A stretch of 21,297 bases of DNA from Isotricha intestinalis (GCA_023807065.1 JAJJLU010000719.1:1-21297); one strand, 5' to 3'; counted from the first letter of the stretch, positions 1 to 9,318 are shown. Numbers and translations: made by a program. Notes: generated from the sequence alone by a model not told the origin.

Positions 1-24
1 AATCCCCAATCCCCAATCCCCAAT
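1..24. repeat. Telomeric repeat, CCCCAAT units
   Basis: The window begins with AAT followed by three CCCCAAT units, then turns at once into unique AT-rich sequence. C-rich strand at the 5' end is the expected orientation for the left end of a linear chromosome. The unit is 7 nt and carries a T, so it differs from the CCCCAA of Tetrahymena and the CCCCAAAA of hypotrichs. Only three units are visible, so this could be the trimmed end of a longer telomere. A terminal repeat this close to a gene (186 bp) suggests a macronuclear chromosome. Confidence 0.85.
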
Positions 25-210
25 AACATTTTTTAAAAATTGAAAAACACCCAAATCAATTAATTTAATTTAATAAAAATGAATATATAAATTATTTCAT
101 TTTTTCAAAAAAGTTTTTAGTGAAAGTAATAAAAATATAAATATTAAAATATAATTAAAATAATTTTCCAATTTTTTAAATTGTTACTTTGACTGTATTA
201 TATTTATATC

Positions 211-1011
211 TTATTTATTTTTTAATTGTTTTAAATTTTCAACTTCATTGACGAGAAATAAAATTTTTCTTTCTAAATTTTCTTTTTCTTCTTTGACTTC
301 AATTTTAAAATCTTGAAATTCTTTGTCTGATTTTTTTTTATCATTTTCATAATTTTCCATTTTACTTTTTATTTCTTGCAAATAATTGTTAAAAGTCTCT
401 TTTAATTTCATTTCAATTTCGACTGATTTCATATCTTCTCTAGTAATATCATCAACTCCTTCATTTGTTAATTTTGATATTTTTTCATTTGCTTTTTTTA
501 ATTCTTTTTTTGTGGCATTCAGATTATAGTTTAATTGATTTATTATTTTTATTTGTTCAGAATTTTTTTTTATTACATCATTTAAAATATTCTCATTAAT
601 TATTTTTTCTTCTTTTAACTTTTTGAGTTTAATATTTAATGAATTAACATTGTTTAAAGCATATTCTTTAACTTTTTTTAAATCATTTATTTTTCTTCTC
701 CATTTTTTTTCATTCTCTTCATTCTCAACCAAATCATCTGCTAATCTTTTTCTGTATTTTTCTTTAATTTCTTCTTCTTTTTTTTGTAAAATTTCTTTTA
801 ATTCTTGTTCTTTTTTTTTAAAATTTTCTTCCATTTCTTTTTGTAAATTCGTTTTCATTTCCTTCTCTTTTTTTTTCAGATTTTCTTCCATTTTTTTTTC
901 ATTTTTTTGTAACTTTTCTTCTAGTTCTTTTTCTAGTTTTTTAAAATTATCTTCAAATATTTTGATAATATCATTTAAAATCAAAATAGAAGAAATTAAG
1001 GAATCATAAAT
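211..1011 (-). CDS. Coiled-coil protein, C-terminal part (in-frame continuation after a TAA)
   Basis: This long Lys/Glu-rich segment is almost certainly coiled coil: repeated KKKEKEM/KKKEQEL heptad-like stretches are followed by K/N/E-rich helices to a TAA at 211-213. It is open from 1011 down, in the same frame as the 115-residue ORF upstream, and separated from it only by the TAA at 1012-1014. The first ATG inside this segment is at 891, which would discard 40 codons of coding-like sequence. That argues it is the tail of one gene with 1012-1359, not a separate gene. No function is recognisable. It is the gene nearest the telomere. It could be a pseudogene half, a readthrough product, or two ORFs split by a sequence error. 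Confidence 0.5.
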   Translation of the reverse strand: MYDSLISSILILNDIIKIFEDNFKKLEKELEEKLQKNEKKMEENLKKKEKEMKTNLQKEMEENFKKKEQELKEILQKKEEEIKEKYRKRLADDLVENEENEKKWRRKINDLKKVKEYALNNVNSLNIKLKKLKEEKIINENILNDVIKKNSEQIKIINQLNYNLNATKKELKKANEKISKLTNEGVDDITREDMKSVEIEMKLKETFNNYLQEIKSKMENYENDKKKSDKEFQDFKIEVKEEKENLERKILFLVNEVENLKQLKNK

Positions 1012-1359
1012 TTATTTTTGAATATAAATAATATTTTTTGTGCTTTTTACCGAATTAATATTATTTTGCAATATTTTAGAGACTTCATATATAAAAGGAA
1101 AAATAGTATTAACTTTTTTTTCTATTTTATCTTCTTTAAAATTGATCCTTAAATAAGATAGAATTTCTTCTTCATTTAATATTTCTTTTATTTTATCAAA
1201 ATTTGATATAGCAATAACAATCATATTTAAAAAAAGTTCTTTATCATTTTCTTTTGTTTGAATAACTTCTAATTCAGTGATCAAATTAAAAATTGCAAAA
1301 TTTTTTTGAAAATATTTCATACAATTATCATATATCTTAACAGCAAATTCTTTATTCAT
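1012..1359 (-). CDS. Hypothetical protein, N-terminal part of an interrupted coiled-coil gene
   Basis: An ATG at 1359 opens a 115-residue, mostly helical ORF without recognised domain, ending ...IYIQK-TAA. The ORF continues in the same frame after the TAA into the coiled-coil segment at 211-1011. The only nearby donor (GTAAAAAG, at about 1050) pairs with AGs giving introns of about 100, 118 and 130 nt; none is a multiple of three, so none rejoins the downstream frame. The stop is therefore either real termination, readthrough, decay, or a sequencing error. Family unknown. Confidence 0.5.
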   Translation of the reverse strand: MNKEFAVKIYDNCMKYFQKNFAIFNLITELEVIQTKENDKELFLNMIVIAISNFDKIKEILNEEEILSYLRINFKEDKIEKKVNTIFPFIYEVSKILQNNINSVKSTKNIIYIQK

Positions 1360-2387
1360 TATTAAATTTTGTTATAATTGTACTTATAAACAGAAAATAC
1401 TTTTTTTTTATAATTTGACTAAAAAAATTACAACAACAACAAAACAAATAAAAAAATTAAAGAAAAAAATAGAAGAAAAGAAAAGAGAAGATAAAATAAT
1501 GAATAAAGTGATGAATAAAAAAAGAAAATAATGAATAAAGGTTAATTAAAAATAAAAGAAAAAAAAATGAAAGTAAAAAGATATATAGGAAATCAAAGAG
1601 AAAATAAATTGAGGTGAAAGAGAATGTTAATTAGAAGAAAAAATAAAGAAAATAATGAGAATAAGAATTGGGACGATTGAGATTGTAATATTTGAATAGG
1701 ATTGGGAATGCGCTCTTTGGAGAGTTTTGAAGTTCTAAATTTAAGGGTGTTTATTATATTATTTGGGGAATATTGAGAGTGGAATATTTGGTGAGAATTG
1801 GAATAAGATAATTGATTACAATTGATAATATGGGGGAGTTTGTTAGTTCGATCTTTAAGGGTGATTAGGTGTTCAATATTTGGAACTATATGTATTCTCA
1901 ATTTTTGGTATTTTGTTTATCTCCCTTTATTTTTATTCAGTATCTTCACTTTTATTTATCTTTATATCAAATTTCTCACTCACAATCCTCTCTATATCTC
2001 TATCTCTCGGAAATTTGTACTTTTCTCTATTTCTTTTTATTTTAATTTATCTTTCCTGTATTTATTTATATTTTATATTTATTTTATTTATTATATATTA
2101 TCTAAATTATTTTATATCTTTTTTATATTTTTATTGTTATTATCATTATCTTTTACATCTTATGTTTCATTTATTTTTATTATTATTCATTAATATTTAT
2201 CTATTAATAATTAATTAAAATTAATGACTTCATCAATTTTAACAATAATACTTTTTAAATTTCAAAAATAAAATAAATAATAATTTGCATTAATACAAAT
2301 TTTAAACACTTTTTTCTTTTTTATTTTTTATAATTCTTTTATTTTAATATTTTATTATTTATTTATGATTAAAAAATTATTATATAA
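1360..2387. other. Intergenic region with strand-composition switch and degenerate direct repeat
   Basis: No convincing gene is visible here. From about 1430 to 1650 the + strand is almost all A and G. From about 1650 to 1880 it is unusually G-rich for this window. From about 1900 to 2200 it becomes T/C-rich. A degenerate repeat occurs at 1731-1749 and 1845-1863 (AGTTC, four variable bases, TTTAAGGGTG core; 16 of 19 matched), with AATATTTGG-like blocks beside it. ORFs in this stretch are short, biased and overlap on both strands, so I treat them as chance or relic. Confidence 0.5.
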
Positions 2388-2564
2388 ATGCTTAAGAAAC
2401 AAAATATTCTTTATGCTCCAAAAATTTCTTTTAAAATTCCTAAAAAATTCCCAAAATTTTTAGATTTAAACAATAATTCATTTAAATCTAAAGAATCTGA
2501 CATTGGATTTTTTAATCTAAAAAGGAAAGACTCTACCTCAACGACTTCTTCTGATAACAATTAG
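2388..2564 (+). CDS. Possible small protein of 58 residues
   Basis: ATG at 2388, TAG at 2562. The product starts MLKKQNILYAPKISFKIPKK and ends in a Ser/Thr-rich tail. The codons carry more C and G than the surrounding non-coding DNA, which is why I keep it. It is not recognised. It would be the only gene here ending in TAG. A second short ORF in another frame starts at 2570 (50 codons, ends TGA at 2720-2722) with similar coding-like composition, so the pair may be pieces of one decayed or mis-assembled gene. Function unknown. Confidence 0.3.
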   Translation: MLKKQNILYAPKISFKIPKKFPKFLDLNNNSFKSKESDIGFFNLKRKDSTSTTSSDNN

Positions 2565-2722
2565 TTTAAATGAATAATATAAATGAAAACGAAAATGTAA
2601 ATATTCAATTTATTACTTTCCTTGATATTATCAAAATAAAACACTTTAATTCAAAATTCATCAATTTTAAATTTGTAGGTAATTATAATTTAATTAAATT
2701 TGTGGGTATGATAATAAGCTGA

Positions 2723-3072
2723 AATATAAAAAAATTTTGAATTTATAAAATTATTTTTGTATTTATTATTTATACAAATATATTTTTTTTATCATATTTT
2801 ATAGATAATGATTATTTGATTATTTATAATAATATATTGAAAAATATTATAATATATTTATTAATATAGTTTAAAAAATTTGAAAAAATTATTTTATTTA
2901 AATTATTCAATATTTAATCAAAAAATATCCAATTTGAAAAAAAAATAATTTTAATATAAACATTTAAAAATATTAATTTTCATTTGAAAAAATAATAATT
3001 TTTCAACCAAATTTAAAAACTTTTTAAATTCAAGTAATGAAAAAGAAAAAGAATAAAATATAAAATAGAAAA
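2723..3072. other. AT-rich intergenic region upstream of the phosphatase gene
   Basis: Nearly pure A/T with long A and T runs. It holds no ORF of note, RNA gene or intron-like unit that I can support. It presumably contains the promoter and 5' UTR of the gene starting at 3073, which has an A-rich start context (AGAAAAATGG). Confidence 0.4.
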
Positions 3073-5142
3073 ATGGACTCATTCCTACATCATAGTAATA
3101 AAGGAGAATTGTTAGAAGTAGCAAGATCTATTTCAAATAGTAAATTAATAGAAAAAATGAACAATAATAAAAAAGGAATAAGAGTTCATTTAAAAACAAA
3201 GTCAGGTTTAGTTTATAATCAGTTAAATCCAAGTAAAGAAAAAACAAAACAAATAATGAATAATTATTTTAAATCTACTAAAACACAAAGAAAAATTGAA
3301 ATATTTGATTCAAATAAAGAGTTAAACAAATATTTTAATGATAATAATACTTTAAATAATCAAAACAAAGAAAATATATTGTCTGTTAGAACAAATATAA
3401 GATTAAAAAAAGAAATTAAACAAAATAATGATGAAATTGATATCTCAAACAAAGAAAATTATCCAAGTAATAATGGTGAAAAAAATAATAATTTTATAAA
3501 CATTGAAGATAATTCTAATAAAAATAATAATTATTTTAACAGAAGCATTTCTTTAAAAAGTGAAAAAAATAAAAAAGTATATTATAGAAATAAAGGAATA
3601 AGAATTTTAGACTCTGACCCAAATTCTTTTATTTCAGAAAAAAATATAAATCAAGAGAATAAATCAATCAATAAATTAGTAAGTCCTATTTGTTCATATA
3701 AAAATTCAGTTAAACCAAGAGTTTTAATAAGAAATACATTGATACCTAAAAATTGTTTTGTTTCAACTGAAGAAATTATTATTCATGATAATGTAAATAA
3801 AACTGTTAATATCACAGAATCAAATAATAAATCTCTATCTTTTAGAATGACTGGATATTATAACAATAACTTGACAGATACCTATAAAACAATAAATTTA
3901 AGTAATCCAAATATAAATGAAACAGATAATAACAAAACTAAAGTAAATACAGTAATTAAAATTGAAGATTTAATATTTTTAGAAGAAAAATTAAATAATA
4001 TATTAAAAAGCTTTGATGACATAGAAGAGCTACAAAAGTTTTGTGTTGAATGGTGGACTTTTTATAATTATTCTTCTTTTTATAATATATTCGATAATGT
4101 TTTTCTCAAAAAAAAAGAAGAAAAAAATATTTCTCATGAATATTCAGTTTTAGAATTTCTATCAATTATTGTAATTTATGAGGTTACAAAAGATGTCAAT
4201 ATCACTCAATCAACAATTAATTGTTTAAATAAATTAATGAGTATTGTATATCAAAATTTTCTAATTATTTGTGATTTTTTTGTTTCAATAATACCTTATT
4301 TTGTTCAAGATACTCTCTGGGTTAAAAAATTACAAATTATTATTAATAATAATAAAGAACAAGAAGTTTCAAATAATCATTTTATTTTATTAAAAAATGG
4401 ATGTAATAGCATATCTATTTTAATTAAAAATATATTAAAATTGTATAATTCAAATTCTTATGTAAATGGTAATGAATTAATATTTTTTTTGAGAAGGAGT
4501 TCAAGAATATTAATAAATACACTGAATATATATTTTAAAAGAAAATTAAACATAGAACTAGATAAAAAAGAGAATGCTCAAAATAAAATAGAAAAAGAGA
4601 CTCCATATTTTTCAAGTAAAAATACAAAACAATTTACATTAGTTCTTGATTTAGATGAAACAATAATATGCAGAAAAACTAATTCAAAAGGACATATAAT
4701 GATTATGCCAAGACCTGGTTTAAAACAATTCTTAAAAGAAATATCTAAAATTTATGAAATAATAGTTTTTACTTCAGCTACTCAAACTTATGCAGACCCA
4801 ATATTAAATTCTCTTGATATAAAAAATCAATATTTTGATAAAAGATTATATAGACAACATACTGTTTTAATTAATGATGTTTATATTAAAGATCTAAGTA
4901 AATTAGGAAGAGATTTATCTAAAGTTGTTATATTAGATAATAAACCTCAAAATTATGAACTTCAAAAAGAAAATGGAATATATATTAAAAGTTATTATGG
5001 TAATAATCAAAACGATAAAGTTTTAAGTTATTTGATTCCTATTTTAAATAAGATTGCAAATAATCCTCAAAATGATGTAAGAAAAGAAATCAAAAAATAT
5101 CATGAAGAAATATATACTAAAATTACCACAAATTTAAGTTAA
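3073..5142 (+). CDS. FCP1/NIF-type HAD phosphatase with long N-terminal extension
   Basis: A 689-residue protein. The C-terminal part, about residues 515-670, is an FCP1-like (NLI-interacting factor) phosphatase domain. It has the DxDx(T/V) nucleophile motif as D526-L-D528-E-T530, motif II FTSATQ with T567, the conserved LYRQHT stretch, and motif III ending LDNKP (D622, N623). This family dephosphorylates Ser/Thr in proteins, classically the RNA polymerase II C-terminal domain; here the substrate cannot be told. Residues 1-300 are Asn/Lys/Ser-rich and low complexity. Residues about 300-500 look folded and helical without recognised domain. All visible catalytic residues are present. It lacks a BRCT domain, so it is closer to the SCP/CTDSPL-type phosphatases than to full FCP1. 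A single exon appears sufficient. Confidence 0.85.
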   Translation: MDSFLHHSNKGELLEVARSISNSKLIEKMNNNKKGIRVHLKTKSGLVYNQLNPSKEKTKQIMNNYFKSTKTQRKIEIFDSNKELNKYFNDNNTLNNQNKENILSVRTNIRLKKEIKQNNDEIDISNKENYPSNNGEKNNNFINIEDNSNKNNNYFNRSISLKSEKNKKVYYRNKGIRILDSDPNSFISEKNINQENKSINKLVSPICSYKNSVKPRVLIRNTLIPKNCFVSTEEIIIHDNVNKTVNITESNNKSLSFRMTGYYNNNLTDTYKTINLSNPNINETDNNKTKVNTVIKIEDLIFLEEKLNNILKSFDDIEELQKFCVEWWTFYNYSSFYNIFDNVFLKKKEEKNISHEYSVLEFLSIIVIYEVTKDVNITQSTINCLNKLMSIVYQNFLIICDFFVSIIPYFVQDTLWVKKLQIIINNNKEQEVSNNHFILLKNGCNSISILIKNILKLYNSNSYVNGNELIFFLRRSSRILINTLNIYFKRKLNIELDKKENAQNKIEKETPYFSSKNTKQFTLVLDLDETIICRKTNSKGHIMIMPRPGLKQFLKEISKIYEIIVFTSATQTYADPILNSLDIKNQYFDKRLYRQHTVLINDVYIKDLSKLGRDLSKVVILDNKPQNYELQKENGIYIKSYYGNNQNDKVLSYLIPILNKIANNPQNDVRKEIKKYHEEIYTKITTNLS

Positions 5143-5273
5143 AGATTATTTTTTAAATAACTGTTTTTTTTAAATAAAATTAAATATTAATGTAAATAAA
5201 TTATAATTATATATATTATCATTTTTAATAATTTATAAATTTAAATAAATTATTTAAATTAATTATTCAAAAA

Positions 5274-7151
5274 ATGCAAGAACATTCTTTTTTAAATAAA
5301 TTGATGAAGGAAAATCTCTGTTTTAAAAATTTAAAAGATGATTTTTCAAAATATAAATTGTCAAAATCAATATTAATAAAACAAACAAAACATAATGATT
5401 ATAATTATACTTATATTAATACCACATATTTAATTTTTAATGAAAAATGTAGAATTGTTGCAAGATTTAAAGATTATTTAATATATGATGATTCTACAGA
5501 ATTTTTAAGAAGATTCTATAATAATAATGAATTGAATCCTCGATTATCGAAAATTTATAATTTTTATGAAACATATAGTAAAATATTTCCTAATTATATG
5601 ATATTACCAGAAAGCTTTTATTTATATAGAAATATTAGAAAAAAACAAAAAATGATAGATGCATTTAATGAAATAAAAAGGGAAGAAGAAGAAAATAGGA
5701 AGAATTTACAATTAGGAAAAAAAAATCAGAATTCAAATAAGAAAATTAATAATATAATAATATTTGATAAGAGTATACAAGATAGTATAAATAGATATCA
5801 ACAATCAATGATAAATAATTTTGATGATTCAAAAAGCACTATATCAATATCATTATACAATAAACCATTTAATAATCCAAATAGTGCTTATGTAACACCA
5901 ACAGAGTCTTTTAGAGATGATAATAATGATACCACAATTGCTAGTATCCAATCTATTGTATTAAATTTAAATAAAAATTTTGATATTTTTCAAAATAATT
6001 TACTTGAAACTCCAAAAAGAGGAAATTCAACTAATAAAAATAATCATATTGAACAACAAAATGCTTTAAATAATAATAAGAAATTTATATCTCATAAAGC
6101 AGCAGTTTCAGTACCTGAAGTTAAAAAATTAGATAATAATTGTAAAAACAAAAATAATATGAAAGAAAAATTGATTCAAGGTAAAAGTACAGAAAAAAAT
6201 AAAAAAAGAAATTTAGAATTAAAATTTGATTTCCAAAATCATTTAAATAAAAGTCCTAAAAATGAGAGATTAAATACAATTTCAACATCAACTATAGAAA
6301 AAAGTAAAAAGCCTTTAAAAAAGGAAGAGAAAAATTATTTTAAAAGAGAAACAAAAGCAAAAAATTCAGAATTTAAATCACCAAATAGTAAAAATATAAA
6401 TCAATCTGCTAATAAAATTTCTCTTCTTCCTAAAAGACCAATTACAACAACAATAAAAACAACAAAACATATAATGCCAATTTATAAAAATAAAATGAAA
6501 GATAAAAACCTAAATAATAATGATAATTATTCTGCTTCTTTAAATAAAGTAAATCCATTAAAAACAAAATTAGAAAAAAAGAAATGTAATACAATTAAAA
6601 AACATAATACAATGAAATCTTTGGGAAACATATTAGATAAAAAAACTTTTTTAAGTTCTTTTACTTCAAATAACACAAAAGATTTAAAGAATATTATTAT
6701 TCATGAATATAATAAAGATTCTTTTAATCAAAATATAAATCATTCAAAAGGTTTAAATGTGAATATGAATAATTTAAATACAAATGAAAAGAAGAATTTT
6801 TATAAAAATTATATAGAGAAAAATAAAATAAATAGAAATTCATATGATCCTTCAAATAAAAATAAAATGATAAAAAATTTTGAGAATAATAATTTATCTA
6901 TTAATTCAAATGGTGTCTCTCATAGAAAAATACATAATTTAAAAAGTCCTTCAATAGATAAAAAAAATGTTTTTTCTCCTCATTTAATGAAAGTTCCTTT
7001 ATCTGCAATGCAGCATAAAATTAAAGTTGAAAGAACACCTTTTAATCACAAAGAAAGTCATTTAAAAGAAAAAGACAATAATATTATAAAACAAATAAAT
7101 TTTAAACATGTTGATATGAATACAAAAAAAATGAAATTTGTGAAAAAATAA
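5274..7151 (+). CDS. Protein with a conserved-looking N-terminal domain and Asn/Lys-rich tail
   Basis: A 625-residue protein, start in CAAAAAATG. Residues about 1-135 are well-folded looking, with the blocks CRIVARFKDYLIYDDSTEFL and PNYMILPESFYLYRNIRKKQ. I have the impression that such a domain occurs in other ciliate proteins, but I cannot name a function. The remaining 490 residues are low-complexity, rich in Asn, Lys and Ser with a very basic character, probably disordered. The gap from the phosphatase stop is 131 bp and both genes are on the + strand. Just downstream lies an apparent broken copy of the N-terminal domain, which suggests this gene was duplicated. Confidence 0.75.
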   Translation: MQEHSFLNKLMKENLCFKNLKDDFSKYKLSKSILIKQTKHNDYNYTYINTTYLIFNEKCRIVARFKDYLIYDDSTEFLRRFYNNNELNPRLSKIYNFYETYSKIFPNYMILPESFYLYRNIRKKQKMIDAFNEIKREEEENRKNLQLGKKNQNSNKKINNIIIFDKSIQDSINRYQQSMINNFDDSKSTISISLYNKPFNNPNSAYVTPTESFRDDNNDTTIASIQSIVLNLNKNFDIFQNNLLETPKRGNSTNKNNHIEQQNALNNNKKFISHKAAVSVPEVKKLDNNCKNKNNMKEKLIQGKSTEKNKKRNLELKFDFQNHLNKSPKNERLNTISTSTIEKSKKPLKKEEKNYFKRETKAKNSEFKSPNSKNINQSANKISLLPKRPITTTIKTTKHIMPIYKNKMKDKNLNNNDNYSASLNKVNPLKTKLEKKKCNTIKKHNTMKSLGNILDKKTFLSSFTSNNTKDLKNIIIHEYNKDSFNQNINHSKGLNVNMNNLNTNEKKNFYKNYIEKNKINRNSYDPSNKNKMIKNFENNNLSINSNGVSHRKIHNLKSPSIDKKNVFSPHLMKVPLSAMQHKIKVERTPFNHKESHLKEKDNNIIKQINFKHVDMNTKKMKFVKK

Positions 7152-7238
7152 ATTCAATATTTAATATAATAATTTAAAAATATGAAAATACTTTAATTTT
7201 ATATTATTTTATAAACAACAAGAGAAAATTTTAATATT

Positions 7239-7395
7239 GCTAAAATTCATTTAATAGAATTTTAAAATTATCTATTAGGGGATGAAACATCAGAATTTTT
7301 GAAAAGATTAAAAAAAAAAGAATGTAAAAACAAAAATTCCAGGAATTTCAGAATAATATGAAATTCTATATACTTTATTTGAAAATACAATAAAT
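7239..7395 (+). pseudogene. Decayed fragment resembling the N-terminal domain of the upstream gene
   Basis: Translating from 7239 gives ...EF-stop-NYLLGDETSEFLKR, which lines up with RF-K-DYLIYDDSTEFLRR of the gene at 5274: F, Y, L, D, E, F, L, R match and most others are conservative. After an A10 run the reading continues in another frame as IPGISE-stop-YEILYTLFEN, against NPRLSKIYNFYETYSKIFPN. There are thus two TAA stops and one frameshift over about 50 codons. No start, no tail. The best reading is a degraded partial duplicate. Chance similarity is possible because the match is short. Confidence 0.45.
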
Positions 7396-7550
7396 TAAGT
7401 ATTTTTTATTTAGGAAATAATATAGTTAAATTTGAGTTTTATTTTTTTTAATTATTTCTAATACTTTCATTCATAAACAATATTCAATTACTTTTTAACA
7501 TAAGATAAATTGTTTTATAATAATTTAAAAATTTTAATAAAAAACGTATT

Positions 7551-8159
7551 TTATTTATTCACATCAAGATTAAAATTTTCTAAATTATCATTTTGAACAA
7601 CTTGATTTTTTATTCCTCCAATATCTAATTCATCCATAAGTTTCATTCCATTAGCTTCAGCAACTTGATTGACAAGATCATTAACTTCATTATCATCATA
7701 AACTCCAACATTTACATTATCAAAAGCTTCATTCATCATATTACTATGAACATCAATATCATCAAACATTTTTTCAAATTTATCCATAGTATCAGCCATT
7801 TCAACAATATCATTCATATTTCCAAAATTAGTCATTAAGTTAGTTAATTTAGACATACTTGCAGTTAATTCTTTAGTATTCATTGCATTTTGTAATTTTT
7901 GTGCTATTGTATCAACTTTTGAACCTAAAATTTGATATCTTTTACATTCATTCTTTTTTCTTATTACATCTGCCGCTGATACTTTTGCACTCTCATAATC
8001 TCCTTTTGCTATTAAATTTTTTGTTTTTTCTAATAATTTCTTCTGTTGATTTTCTGCTTTTTTTGCTTCTCTTTGAAATTGCTTTCCTATCATTTTAAAT
8101 TCAAATATTTTATCGAACATTTCATCTTCTTTTGATTTATTTTCTTGGTTTGAATCCAT
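7551..8159 (-). CDS. CHMP1: CHMP1/Did2-like ESCRT-III subunit
   Basis: A 202-residue protein, the usual size for ESCRT-III. The first half is the basic helical hairpin (FKMIGKQFQREAKKAENQQK, then AKGDYESAKVSAADVIRKKN), followed by the ...MSKLTNLM...MADTMDKFEKMFDDIDV pattern typical of CHMP1. The C-terminal half is acidic. By family knowledge ESCRT-III subunits assemble on endosomal membranes, drive budding and scission, and recruit Vps4 through a C-terminal MIM helix, which here should lie near residues 165-190 but is not obvious by eye. The start is the ATG at 8159. It is followed, with a gap of 118 bp from its start to the preceding stop, by the ubiquilin gene on the same strand. Confidence 0.85.
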   Translation of the reverse strand: MDSNQENKSKEDEMFDKIFEFKMIGKQFQREAKKAENQQKKLLEKTKNLIAKGDYESAKVSAADVIRKKNECKRYQILGSKVDTIAQKLQNAMNTKELTASMSKLTNLMTNFGNMNDIVEMADTMDKFEKMFDDIDVHSNMMNEAFDNVNVGVYDDNEVNDLVNQVAEANGMKLMDELDIGGIKNQVVQNDNLENFNLDVNK

Positions 8160-8277
8160 ATTGTTATTTATATTTTAATTTTTAAATTCATTTTATTATA
8201 GTATTCAATTATTTTTTTGAACTATTTTTCTTTTCTAATAAAAATTTTTATATTATTTTAATAATCATATTCCAAAT

Positions 8278-9318
8278 TTATTTAAGCATATTTAATAATT
8301 TCTCAATGGCAAATTGAACATTTCCATCACATTGTTTTAATACTTGAATATTTGCTTCTTCATTTATGAATCCCATATCTTTTAATTGTGCCAATTGTTC
8401 TTTATATTTTTCTTTAGGATCAACATTATCTTGAGGATTATTATTAGTATTTTGTCCCATTCCGAAATTACCCATATTCATATTAAATAAATTAGCATAA
8501 GGATTCATATTTCCACTACTATTATTATTATTATTGTTATTAGGATTTGTCATTGGCATTCCCATTCCAAAAGGATTCATTCCCATTCCCCCCATTCCTC
8601 CAGAATTAAGCATTGTACTCATTTGTTGCATCATTTCAGGAGAAAACATTTGTCTCATTAATTCTGGATTTGAAAATATTTCTCTCATCATTGGATTAGA
8701 ATCAATTAAAGGTTTAATTTGAGGATGATTCATCATCATATTTAAAGTATTTGGATCAGATATTAAATTCTGCATCATTTGCATATACATAGGATTATTC
8801 AACATTTGTCCCATCATTTGAGGATTCATTCCTCCCATTCCTAAATTATCCATTCCACTCATTCCACTCATTCCTCCCATTCCTCCCATTCCACCCATTC
8901 CTTGTAATAAACTATTCAAATCCATCCCAAATGGATTTCCATTATTACTATTTGTGTTTGTATTTGTATTTGTATTTGGATTAGTATTTGGATTAGTATT
9001 TGTATTTGTATTAGAGGTATTTTGGTTATTTGAAGATTGGGATTCCTGTTTTGGAGGCTCATTTTTCTTTTCTTGGGGATTTACCTTTTTAACTAATATT
9101 ATTGTATTGTCATTTTGAAGTCCATACTCATCAATTTTTTTTGTATTATCTAAAATTCTTCCTTTGAAAACTAAATTTTGAGATTCTGGAGGAATTGAAG
9201 TTTCTTTTTCACATGCTTTTTTTAATTCTTCTACAGTACATATCTTATTTACTGTTACTGTATATACAGTTGCATTACTTGTCATTTTAACTTTCACTTT
9301 TATTTCCTCGTCAGACAT
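8278..9318 (-). CDS. Ubiquilin/Dsk2-type ubiquitin shuttle protein
   Basis: A 346-residue protein with the full ubiquilin order. It has an N-terminal ubiquitin-like domain (about 5-78, with LVFKGRILD matching the ubiquitin LIFAGKQLE strand) and a Thr-Asn and Pro-Asn repeat linker (about 96-125). A Gly/Met-rich stretch is followed by an STI1-like region of NP-repeat helices (about 163-240). The C-terminal UBA domain (about 302-346) has the MGF loop and the closing LL. Ubiquilins carry ubiquitylated clients to the proteasome. At this length it is closer to yeast Dsk2 than to the much longer human ubiquilins. The start is fixed by the UBL sequence right behind the ATG at 9318. Confidence 0.93.
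   Translation of the reverse strand: MSDEEIKVKVKMTSNATVYTVTVNKICTVEELKKACEKETSIPPESQNLVFKGRILDNTKKIDEYGLQNDNTIILVKKVNPQEKKNEPPKQESQSSNNQNTSNTNTNTNPNTNPNTNTNTNTNSNNGNPFGMDLNSLLQGMGGMGGMGGMSGMSGMDNLGMGGMNPQMMGQMLNNPMYMQMMQNLISDPNTLNMMMNHPQIKPLIDSNPMMREIFSNPELMRQMFSPEMMQQMSTMLNSGGMGGMGMNPFGMGMPMTNPNNNNNNNSSGNMNPYANLFNMNMGNFGMGQNTNNNPQDNVDPKEKYKEQLAQLKDMGFINEEANIQVLKQCDGNVQFAIEKLLNMLK
8949..9012 (-). repeat. Short tandem repeat coding Thr-Asn/Pro-Asn linker
   Basis: Six-base units (TATTTG and GATTAG types on the + strand) encode alternating TN and PN in the ubiquilin linker between the UBL and the STI1 region. Units keep the frame, so length changes alter only linker length. Confidence 0.8.

Noticed and set aside
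1..24. Tetrahymena-type CCCCAA telomere
   Set aside because: Each unit contains a T (CCCCAAT, 7 nt period).
951..1050. Intron to remove the TAA at 1012-1014
   Set aside because: The only donor near it pairs with AGs at 100, 118 and 130 nt, none keeping the downstream frame.
1593..2218. ORFs of 102 (-), 123 (+) and 112 (+) residues
   Set aside because: Low-complexity, overlapping on both strands or frames, very hydrophobic or Ser/Ile-rich from the T/C-rich tract; no domain and no typical start context.
8534..8722. Plus-strand ORF in the ubiquilin gene, and similar one at 7883-8098
   Set aside because: Antisense shadows of clearly identified conserved genes.
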